Source: Bacteroidetes bacterium QH_1_64_81
GTDB taxonomy: Bacteria; Bacteroidota; Rhodothermia; Rhodothermales; Salinibacteraceae
Assembly (NCBI GenBank): GCA_003022655.1
Contig: PXSX01000116.1
Coordinates: forward strand, 1-5,233
Direction of reading: 5' to 3'
Length of the DNA stretch: 5,233 bases
A model generated the notes under the pieces. It saw only the letters and a list, made by a program, of their open reading frames with translations. It made no database searches and was not told where the DNA came from. Below are positions 1 through 5,233 of the stretch, one piece after another. The position numbers and the translations under genes are program-made. Positions within the stretch are counted from its first letter, which is position 1, and each line of letters starts with the position of its first letter.

Positions 1-2868
1 AGCGTACGGGTCCTCCGGCGAAAGGGTCACCCGCTGGGGCTCGGAATACTGGGCCGTGCCATCAGTGTCGATCTGCTTGAGCCGAAACGTGTGGGGCCCA
101 GGGGCCAGCTCGTTGGTGACGGTGTATTCGTAGGTTTGAGGGCCGGCCGTTGTCCCCTGCCCCGGGACAAAGTCGAGCGTCTCAAACGTGCCGCCGCGGT
201 ATCTGTGCTCAATGTCGAATCCTGAATTGTCGGTCTCGCTGGCCGTCGTCCAGGTCAGGTGCACCGAGCGTCCGTCGACCGTGGCGTCGAAGCCGGCCAG
301 CTCCACCGGAATGGGCCGACTGACGCTGTAGGTGCCGTTGGCGTGGGTGCCGGCAATGACGCGTCCGTCCTCGGCCCGGGCCTGCACCTGGTCCACCACG
401 ACGTCGCCAATCTCGGAGGCCCCCTCCTGGGTCCAGATCGTGCTCAACCCGTCGAGGGTGGTGGTCGAGTAGACGCCGATGCTCGTGCCCACGTAGTAGG
501 TGGTCTGGGGCGGGTCCAACCCAGGTTGCGGCAGGATGGCGGCCGAGCGGACGGAGGGAGAAAATCCTTCGTCGGCGCCGAGATTGCCTTCCACCGCCGT
601 CCAGCTTGTGCCCCCGTCCGTGCTGTAGAAGAGGCTCGTCACGCCGTAGTTGGAGAAGACGACCATCACCGAGTCGCTGCCGGTAGGGTCCACGGCGAGG
701 CTGCTCACGTACCCGTCGGTGGGGAAGTTCGTCCCCGTCACGTCCGTCGGCGGGGTGGTGGGGGCCGTCGTGTCGGCGTGGGCCAGCCGCTTGAGGGTGC
801 CCTCGCTCGTGCCGTAATACAGGACGTGCGCGTCGTTGTCGCTCGACACACCCAGAGCCGTGATGTTTTCCCCGGGGACCTGCGCCCCCGTCAGCTCGGT
901 CCAGCCGCTGCTCGGACTATTCTCAAGATCGTTGTTGCGCCACAGGTTGCTGCCCGCCGGGTAGTACATCACGTCGGCGGCCGAGCGGTCGAGGGCGAAG
1001 GGATTAATGAAAAGCTGGTCGTTGGCGGACGACGGGGTGACCTCCACGAAGTCCTGAAAGATGCCATTCTCATCGTAGACCAGTCGGTACACGGGGCCGT
1101 TCTGCGTCGAGACGTACCGCGACGTGCTGTCGTCCGTCGCGTTGTTGGTAAGTGAGCAGTACCCCCCGTCGCCAGAAGCCAGTTGGCCCCACGGTTCGGA
1201 GACACTGCCGGACGTCGTACTCCAGGTTCCGTTGTCCTGCATGCCCCCCGCGATGAGCGTACGTTCAGTCAGTCCGTCGGGGTTTTGGAACTGGCAGACG
1301 GCATAAAACTGCGTGGTAAAGTATCCATTGTTGAGGTCGTTCCAGAGGACCGACCCGTCCCCCGCTTCGCCGGAGCTGCCGGCGCGGTTATCATCGGTGC
1401 GGTGGATGCCCCCGTCGCTGCCCACGTACATCACGTCGCCGTTCCCCGGTTCAAAGGCGAGCGCGTGCTGGTCGGGATGGTGCGGATCGCTTCCCGAGGG
1501 ATTGTAGGCCCCAAATCCATTGTTGCTCGACGTGTAGCCCCCAATCCACGTGTTGCCGTCGGACGAGTCGGCCGACACGTCGAGCCGCCACAGATTGCGC
1601 CCGCCGACGTAGACGAGGGTGCTGTTCTCCGGATGCACCTCGGCGATGAGGTCGTAGCCGTCCTGCGAGTTGAACGTCCCGCTGGTGCCGCCTCGCTCGG
1701 GCAGGTACTCCGTCGAGTCGGTCCACGTGCCGGTGTCGCGGTCGTACATCCAGAGTTCGTGCCCGTTGGGGCCGGAGCCGGAGGCTTTCGTTAAGGCCCA
1801 GACCTCCTCCTCGTCCGACGGATTGACGGCAAGCACGGTTCGAGCGGCCGAAGACACAGGCCAGCCGCTCGGCGTGATGTCGGTCCAGCTTCCCTGGTCC
1901 CCCGTCGTCGACGTGAAGAGCCCACTTCGCTCCCCGCCGCTGCTAAGAGCGGCGTAGACGACGCCGTTGGAGGTGACTTCGACGTCGGTGAACAGCGCAA
2001 GATTGTTGAGCGGAGCGGTCGTGTCGCTCCGGAGCACGACCGACCAGTTGCTTCCGCCGTCCTCAGTGCGGTAGATCCGGCTGATGGTCGCGGCGTAGAC
2101 CTCCGAGTCGGTGCCGTCCGATCCGTCGGTGGCCGCCGACGAGTCCACCTCGACGGCAAAGGTGAAGTCGAAAAACCCGAAGTCCAAGCCGGTGGCCGTA
2201 CTGGAGAGCAGCGACCAGCTTTGCCCGCCGTCCTTCGACCTGTAAATTCCATCGCCGGCATAGGTGGCGTTGCCTCCCCCTGCCGAGTTGCCGATGAGCT
2301 CGCCGGTGCCGGCGAACCACACGTCTTGGCGCTCCGGTCGGGGGTCCTGGTCGAGGGCGCTCACACTGGGGCGCTGCTCGGGGCCGAAGGTGCGGGTCCA
2401 CGAATTGCCGCCGTCCGTGGTGCGCCACATGCCCCCCGACACGCCCCCTGCGAGAAGGGTCTGATGGGTCGCGTCACTCACGTCGATTCCGAATGCACGC
2501 GACCGACCACCCACGTTGTTCGGACCGCGGGGCTGCCAGCTGTTGGCGCCTGCCTTCTGAAGGCGCTCGGGCATCTGCTCGGCAAACGCGAGCCCCTTCT
2601 TCCGGGCGTTCACGGGAATTTTTCCGGTCTCGGGATTGCGGAGGCGACGACGCTCATAGGTGCGCCGGGCGTCGGGGTCCTCCTCGGTGCCGCGGGTTGC
2701 CTCCTTCGTCATCTCCTCTACCGGGGGGCGTTCCGGCGCTGTCTCAGAACGGTCTGTCCCGGAGCGATCTCCGATGAGCCAGACGCCCCCCGCAATCGCG
2801 GCGACGACGAGCCCGAACGTGATGGCGCGCGTCAGCGTAGACACAGAGCATGGGGACCGTGCAGGCAT
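1..2868 (-). CDS. Secreted BNR/VPS10-like beta-propeller protein with FN3-like module, C-terminus beyond window
   Basis: The frame is open from ATG at 2868 to base 1 (956 codons, no stop), so the 3' end is missing. Residues 12-33 form a hydrophobic signal or anchor segment. A charged linker follows; its DPDARRTYERRRLRNPETGK motif (65-84) resembles the N-terminal region of Bacteroidota secreted propeller proteins. The propeller starts near 110 (WQPRGPNNVGGRSRAFGI). Canonical Asp boxes lie at 149-157 (RTTDGGNSW), 210-218 (RSKDGGQSW), 267-275 (RTEDGGSNW) and 748-756 (YSTDGGTSW), with degenerate ones between. Family-typical loops are GTGE (187-190), GSDGGIHRTDD (483-493), GGMQDNGTW (541-549) and SGDGG (565-569). 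Residues 853-949 are an FN3-like module (PVELAGFDA, LTWTTASETDNSGFDIE, FRLKQIDTDGTAQYS) that in Bacteroidota commonly precedes a T9SS sorting domain. It is probably exported; ligand or enzymatic activity cannot be read from the sequence. The upstream gene ends 43 bp before the start, suggesting an operon. No Shine-Dalgarno is seen. Confidence 0.9.
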   Translation of the reverse strand, partial: MPARSPCSVSTLTRAITFGLVVAAIAGGVWLIGDRSGTDRSETAPERPPVEEMTKEATRGTEEDPDARRTYERRRLRNPETGKIPVNARKKGLAFAEQMPERLQKAGANSWQPRGPNNVGGRSRAFGIDVSDATHQTLLAGGVSGGMWRTTDGGNSWTRTFGPEQRPSVSALDQDPRPERQDVWFAGTGELIGNSAGGGNATYAGDGIYRSKDGGQSWSLLSSTATGLDFGFFDFTFAVEVDSSAATDGSDGTDSEVYAATISRIYRTEDGGSNWSVVLRSDTTAPLNNLALFTDVEVTSNGVVYAALSSGGERSGLFTSTTGDQGSWTDITPSGWPVSSAARTVLAVNPSDEEEVWALTKASGSGPNGHELWMYDRDTGTWTDSTEYLPERGGTSGTFNSQDGYDLIAEVHPENSTLVYVGGRNLWRLDVSADSSDGNTWIGGYTSSNNGFGAYNPSGSDPHHPDQHALAFEPGNGDVMYVGSDGGIHRTDDNRAGSSGEAGDGSVLWNDLNNGYFTTQFYAVCQFQNPDGLTERTLIAGGMQDNGTWSTTSGSVSEPWGQLASGDGGYCSLTNNATDDSTSRYVSTQNGPVYRLVYDENGIFQDFVEVTPSSANDQLFINPFALDRSAADVMYYPAGSNLWRNNDLENSPSSGWTELTGAQVPGENITALGVSSDNDAHVLYYGTSEGTLKRLAHADTTAPTTPPTDVTGTNFPTDGYVSSLAVDPTGSDSVMVVFSNYGVTSLFYSTDGGTSWTAVEGNLGADEGFSPSVRSAAILPQPGLDPPQTTYYVGTSIGVYSTTTLDGLSTIWTQEGASEIGDVVVDQVQARAEDGRVIAGTHANGTYSVSRPIPVELAGFDATVDGRSVHLTWTTASETDNSGFDIEHRYRGGTFETLDFVPGQGTTAGPQTYEYTVTNELAPGPHTFRLKQIDTDGTAQYSEPQRVTLSPEDPYA

Positions 2869-2911
2869 GGGAGGGGGCGTGCTGTGTGAGGGGGTCGTGC
2901 TCTTCAGGCCG

Positions 2912-3538
2912 CTACAGTTCGGTGAGAAGCAAGACGCCAAGAATGCCCAGCAGGAACGGCAGTCTGCCTCCGGTACGGGGGACATCCTCCGGGGGAGCGG
3001 TCTTCTCGGAAGGCTCGCCGATCGCCTCCGGCTGGGGCGCCATTGGGGTCGGGCCGGAAGCGTCCTCGTGCGTCTTCATGCGCGACAGGGCCACGCCCCG
3101 CAGTGACTCCAGCGTCGCCATCGCCGGAATCTGATCGATGGGGAGCCGTCCCGACACGATGCGTCCGGCGACCGCCGCGTCCTTGAGCCCCAGCTCGTTC
3201 AGGTCGGCGCGCAACGGCCCAGCCTCGTTCGCCGCAATGGCGTCGATGGGGACGTGCCCGTCGGAGACGCGGGCGCCGGGGATGCTGGGCGAAAACGTGT
3301 CGCCCCCTCGTTGCTGGAAGGCCTGATGCTCGTGGTACAGCATCAGGAGGTCCAGGCCGGCCTTGGCAAGCGGGCCATCCTTCCCCGTCTCGTCGGGGCC
3401 GTGGAAGTCCTCCAGGGCTTCGGCCCGGATGCTATCGGCGGGCTGCTGGGCCGCGGCAGAGAACGGGAGCCCTGTCCCCGCCAGGAGAAGGACCAAACTC
3501 TCCAGGGCGACGGGCGTGGCGGCCGAAGCGCAGGTCAT
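2912..3538 (-). CDS. Exported protein of unknown function with sortase-like C-terminal tail (208 aa)
   Basis: I do not recognise a named family. The N-terminus has a hydrophobic segment (about 12-24) and an A-x-A site (28-30) before QQ, consistent with a signal peptide, although the n-region lacks positive charge. Residues 31-80 are acidic. Residues 88-103 (GARVSDGHVPIDAIAA) and 125-141 (GRIVSGRLPIDQIPAMA) are an imperfect duplication around V/LPID-x-I. From memory, similar wording occurs near the N-terminus of some large secreted subtilisin-like proteases of Salinibacter-type bacteria, which would make this a stand-alone version; this is unverified. Residues 155-185 are a Pro/Glu-rich spacer. 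The end is VPRTGG (186-191) plus a hydrophobic stretch (193-205) and TEL, an anchor or sorting-like tail without the usual terminal basic residues. An in-frame TGA lies 36 nt upstream of the ATG with no alternative start between. The propeller gene follows 43 bp downstream, so they are probably co-transcribed. Confidence 0.8.
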   Translation of the reverse strand: MTCASAATPVALESLVLLLAGTGLPFSAAAQQPADSIRAEALEDFHGPDETGKDGPLAKAGLDLLMLYHEHQAFQQRGGDTFSPSIPGARVSDGHVPIDAIAANEAGPLRADLNELGLKDAAVAGRIVSGRLPIDQIPAMATLESLRGVALSRMKTHEDASGPTPMAPQPEAIGEPSEKTAPPEDVPRTGGRLPFLLGILGVLLLTEL

Positions 3539-3548
3539 AGGATGAGGG

Positions 3549-3560
3549 ATTTTTGGAAGA
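3549..3560 (-). repeat. 12-bp direct repeat, start-proximal copy
   Basis: ATTTTTGGAAGA on the plus strand (TCTTCCAAAAAT on the minus strand) is identical to 3681-3692 and begins 10 bp upstream of the exported-protein ATG. The copies are 132 bp apart, a multiple of three. In this GC-rich window, a second exact copy of an AT-rich 12-mer so close by is unlikely to be pure chance, though its role is unknown. Confidence 0.5.
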
Positions 3561-3672
3561 AAAGACCGCCGGTGTCATCGGAGGCGGGGCCGACGCCGAA
3601 CAGGGCCGCGATGCCGCCGGTGAGGAGTGCGGCGCGAAGATGGATGGGGGCGTCCTGCGTGTGCGCACAGGA

Positions 3673-3686
3673 AAAAATTAATTTTT
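3673..3686. repeat. 14-bp perfect AT palindrome
   Basis: AAAAATTAATTTTT is its own reverse complement. It lies at the expected transcription start of the candidate promoter and may help DNA melting or be a protein site. No function can be assigned from sequence alone. Confidence 0.5.
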
Positions 3687-3692
3687 GGAAGA
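3681..3692 (-). repeat. 12-bp direct repeat, promoter-proximal copy
   Basis: This is an exact copy of the ATTTTTGGAAGA element at 3549-3560. It overlaps both the candidate -7 element and the right half of the AT palindrome, so it could take part in promoter recognition or regulator binding. Confidence 0.5.
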
Positions 3693-3718
3693 GTAATTAT
3701 CACTGACCAAAGCGTCAA
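3688..3718 (-). promoter_or_regulatory. Candidate Bacteroidota-type promoter for the exported-protein/propeller operon
   Basis: On the minus strand TTGACG (3718-3713) is followed after 17 nt by TACTCTTC (3695-3688). This fits the Bacteroidota pattern of a -33 TTG, a gap of about 20 nt, and a -7 TAnnTTTG, with mismatches at two of the six defined positions of the -7 box. It sits in the only AT-rich island of the intergenic region. Transcription would begin near 3680, giving a leader of roughly 140 nt before the ATG at 3538. This is a motif match by eye only. Confidence 0.4.
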
Positions 3719-3722
3719 GTCG

Positions 3723-3751
3723 GCGCTTCCCCGCCTGTGATGCGGAAGCGC
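3723..3751 (-). terminator. Hairpin downstream of the two-component pair: possible terminator or operator
   Basis: Perfect 8-bp arms GCGCTTCC (3723-3730) and GGAAGCGC (3744-3751) enclose a 13-nt loop; on the minus strand the stem can extend by GC/GC past a 2-nt bulge. It lies 82 nt after the regulator's stop and would end the kinase-regulator transcript. No T-run follows directly, so it is not a canonical intrinsic terminator. Because it ends 5 bp before the candidate -35/-33 element, it could instead be a protein-binding dyad controlling the downstream operon. Confidence 0.35.
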
Positions 3752-3833
3752 GTCGGCGTTTCGTCTCTCCGGTCGCGATGTTCCCCTCGTCCGCCGAATG
3801 ACGATGCCAAAAATGGCGCTGCCGTCCCCAGCG

Positions 3834-4577
3834 TCACGCGAGCCGGTCGTTGAGGGCGCGGGCCCGCCGCCGGCTCATCGACAGCGGCGCGTCGCGCCCC
3901 TCCACGGAGACGTCGTGGGTTCGGTTGCCGGCCTGCTCGACGCGGGTCACGCGGTCCACGTTGACAATGGTAGAGCGGTGAATGCGGGCGAAGTGGGCGT
4001 CGGGCAGGCGGTCCGTCCAGGTGGAGAGCGTGGTGGAGGTGAGGGCTGTGGAGTCGTCTGCGAGGTGGAGCTCCGTGTAGTTTCCCGCCGCTTCGATGAA
4101 GACGATTTCGCGGATGCGGATGAAGCGGGGCCGGCGGCCCTCCTCGTAGAAGAACATGTCGTCGTAGCGGAAGGGGTCCGCGGCGTCCGGGTCGGGCTCG
4201 GTCTCGGGGAGGGTCGTCTCGGTGGCGCGGGTCCGCTGGAGGGCCTCGGCGAGGCGGCCCGGGTCGACGGGCTTGAGCAGGTAGTCGAGCGCGTTCACCT
4301 CGAAGGCGCGGATGGCGTACTCCTCGTAGGCGGTCACGAAGATCACCTGCACGGCCGTGTCGATCCGGTCGAGCAGGTCGAAGCCCGTCTCGCCCTGCAT
4401 CTGCACGTCGAGCAGGATCACGTCGGGCGCCTCCGTGCGAATCTGCTCGGCGGCCGCGTCTACGCTGTCGGCCTCGCCCGCCGCCGCAACCCCCGCCACC
4501 TCGTCGAGGGCGCTGCGGAGGGCCTGCCGGGCCAGCCGCTCATCGTCGACGATAAGAACGTGAAGCGGATCAGGCAT
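3834..4577 (-). CDS. LytTR-family DNA-binding response regulator (LytR/AlgR type)
   Basis: This 247-residue protein has the standard size and layout of the family. The receiver domain is about 5-118, with acidic pocket D11/D12, phospho-acceptor D57 (ILLDVQM), T82 (FVTAYEEYA) and K102 (YLLKPVD). An acidic linker (120-148) leads to a LytTR DNA-binding domain at about 150-246, recognised from IVFIEAAGNYTELHL (158-172), ARIHRSTIVNVDRV (197-210) and the terminal LSMSRRRARAL (232-242). When phosphorylated by its partner kinase it would bind promoter DNA as a transcription regulator in the cytoplasm. The ATG lies inside the 3' end of the kinase gene (8-nt overlap), which indicates translational coupling and a cognate pair. 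The target genes are unknown; the exported-protein gene downstream is one candidate, on position alone. Confidence 0.95.
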   Translation of the reverse strand: MPDPLHVLIVDDERLARQALRSALDEVAGVAAAGEADSVDAAAEQIRTEAPDVILLDVQMQGETGFDLLDRIDTAVQVIFVTAYEEYAIRAFEVNALDYLLKPVDPGRLAEALQRTRATETTLPETEPDPDAADPFRYDDMFFYEEGRRPRFIRIREIVFIEAAGNYTELHLADDSTALTSTTLSTWTDRLPDAHFARIHRSTIVNVDRVTRVEQAGNRTHDVSVEGRDAPLSMSRRRARALNDRLA

Positions 4578-5233
4578 GGGAGTTGAAGGCGTCGGTGTCG
4601 ATCTCGATGCGGGCCCGCACCCAGCCGTCCTCCTCGGTCAGGACGAGGTCGTGCTGCTCCGGGTACTGCGTCTGGAGGCGGGTGCGGACGTTGTCGAGGC
4701 CCGTGTCGGTGCCGTCTGGGCCGGGGGGCGAATCGCGCCAGTGGCCGGGGTTAGCCACCTCGATGGCAAGGGCCTCCTCCGTGCGGCGGGCGGTGACGCG
4801 AACGCGCAACGGCATCGGGCTCGTGTGCGGGCCGTGCTTCACCGCGTTCTCCACGAGTGGAAGCACCAGGAACGATGGCACCACCAGCCGCCCCGCCTCG
4901 GCGCCTAGGTCGACCTCGACCTGCAGGTCCCCCTCAAACCGAATCTTCTCGACGGCGAGGTAGTGCTCGGCGGCGTCGATTTCGTCACGCAGAGGCGCCT
5001 CAAGCTCCTCCCCGTCGAGCAGCGTGTAGCGGAGGAAGCCGGACAGCTCGCGCACCGCCGTCTTTACGCGCTGGGGATTCTCGTCGGCCAGGGCGCCGAT
5101 GGTGTTGAGGGCGTTGAAGAAGAAGTGGGGATTGAGCTGGTAGCGCAGCATGCGCAACTGGGCGCGCTGCGCCGCCGCGTCGGCCTGAATCAGGCGCCGT
5201 TCCTTCTGCTGCTGCTCGTACCACTGGACCAGC
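4570..5233 (-). CDS. LytS/AlgZ-type sensor histidine kinase, C-terminal part (5' end beyond window)
   Basis: The reading frame enters from the right edge (first full codon at 5232) and gives 220 residues to the TGA at 4570-4572. The visible part starts with a Gln/Arg/Ala-rich helix typical of the coiled coil that follows the membrane domain. Next is the phospho-acceptor box of the His_kinase family (PF06580 type), LRYQLNPHFFFNALNTIG, with the probable acceptor His at fragment residue 36. The N-box LPLVENAVKHG is at 124-134 and the G-box GTDTGLDNVRTRL at 174-186. These define an HPK7/8-like LytS/AlgZ kinase that autophosphorylates and passes phosphate to a LytTR regulator, encoded immediately downstream with an 8-nt overlap. 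The sensor and membrane segments lie outside the window, so the signal is unknown. The frame has internal TTG (5157) and ATG (5151) codons, but the coding pattern continues upstream of both, so neither is the true start. Confidence 0.95.
   Translation of the reverse strand, partial: LVQWYEQQQKERRLIQADAAAQRAQLRMLRYQLNPHFFFNALNTIGALADENPQRVKTAVRELSGFLRYTLLDGEELEAPLRDEIDAAEHYLAVEKIRFEGDLQVEVDLGAEAGRLVVPSFLVLPLVENAVKHGPHTSPMPLRVRVTARRTEEALAIEVANPGHWRDSPPGPDGTDTGLDNVRTRLQTQYPEQHDLVLTEEDGWVRARIEIDTDAFNSHA

Larger units (their letters stand above)
3535..3696 (-). other. Start-less coding-like open frame overlapping the exported-protein start
   Basis: After a TAA at 3699-3697 the minus strand stays open for 53 codons to a TGA at 3537-3535, overlapping the next gene's ATG as TATGA. 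Most codons in its GC-rich part end in G or C, like those of the real genes. The translation is protein-like (for example HLRAALLTGGIAALFGVG, then FFQKSLIL at the end). There is no in-frame ATG, GTG or TTG. It may be a leader peptide with a non-standard start (a CTG is present at the CTGTTC of the ALFG codons), a decayed gene end, or plain GC-rich leader DNA. I do not call it a gene. Confidence 0.25.
3539..3833 (-). other. Intergenic region and leader between the two-component pair and the exported-protein gene
   Basis: About 295 bp lie between the regulator's stop and the start of the exported-protein gene. From 3833 to 3752 I see no gene or clear signal beyond a tiny GCCA/TGGC hairpin at 3806-3817. 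From 3751 to 3673 come a GC-rich hairpin, a candidate promoter and an AT-rich palindrome. The rest, 3672-3539, is GC-rich leader sequence that looks like coding DNA in one frame but lacks a start codon. The compact AT-rich island (about 3672-3710) stands out strongly from its GC-rich surroundings. Confidence 0.7.

Noticed and set aside
259..1155. 298-codon open frame on the plus strand
   Set aside because: It lies antisense to the propeller gene, whose Asp boxes and FN3-like motifs prove the minus-strand frame. The plus-strand translation has low-complexity Arg/Val/Gly composition and no domain signals.
1183..1794. 203-codon open frame on the plus strand
   Set aside because: It is an antisense shadow of the propeller gene with no recognisable motif.
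1791..2428. Minus-strand open frames of 156 and 121 codons within the propeller gene
   Set aside because: They are out of frame with the continuous 956-codon reading frame and have Arg/Pro/Ser-rich, motif-free translations.
3432..3668. 78-codon minus-strand open frame spanning the leader and the start of the exported-protein gene
   Set aside because: The translation is Pro/Arg/Ser-rich and motif-free, and it overlaps the better-supported 208-residue gene in another frame.
3549..3692. Small mobile element (MITE-like) flanked by 12-bp direct repeats
   Set aside because: The 120-bp interior lacks terminal inverted repeats, and the repeat is AT-rich sequence overlapping a promoter-like region.
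3539..3833. LytTR binding sites (paired 9-bp repeats) in front of the exported-protein gene
   Set aside because: No pair of repeats matching the family's usual pattern and spacing was found by eye.
3798..4586. 262-codon open frame on the plus strand covering the regulator gene
   Set aside because: It is wholly antisense to a clear LytTR regulator with all motifs intact; its Val/Gly/Arg/His-rich translation is what antisense GC-rich coding DNA gives.
1..5233. CRISPR array, tRNA or rRNA genes, phage or insertion-sequence genes
   Set aside because: No spaced repeat array, cloverleaf, ribosomal RNA core sequence or transposase/integrase motif was seen on either strand.

Overview
The window is GC-rich and all four supportable genes lie on the minus strand. 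The organism is probably a member of Bacteroidota/Rhodothermota, most likely a Salinibacter-like halophile. Three observations support this: a secreted Asp-box propeller protein ending in the FN3-like module that usually precedes a type IX secretion (T9SS) sorting domain; translation starts without Shine-Dalgarno sequences; and Asp/Glu-rich proteins. The placement comes from recognition of these features, not from a database search.

Reading along the minus strand (right to left), the window starts inside a LytS/AlgZ-type histidine kinase (right edge to 4570). Its stop overlaps the start of a LytTR response regulator (4577-3834), so the two form a co-transcribed, translationally coupled two-component pair. 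A non-coding interval follows (3833-3539). It holds a strong hairpin, a candidate Bacteroidota-type promoter, an AT-rich palindrome, a 12-bp direct repeat, and a coding-like open frame that has no start codon and runs into the next gene through a TATGA overlap.

Next is a 208-residue exported protein of unknown function (3538-2912). It has an internal duplicated motif and a sortase-like C-terminal tail (VPRTGG followed by a hydrophobic stretch). Only 43 bp later begins a large BNR/VPS10-like beta-propeller protein (2868 to the left edge). Its first 956 residues are visible; the C-terminus, where a T9SS sorting domain would be expected, lies outside the window.

The last two genes look like one transcription unit for envelope or secreted proteins. 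The two-component pair upstream could regulate them, but no LytTR binding site is evident, so adjacency is the only evidence. The two-component pair and the propeller belong to known families. The least explained parts are the 208-residue protein and the leader region in front of it.
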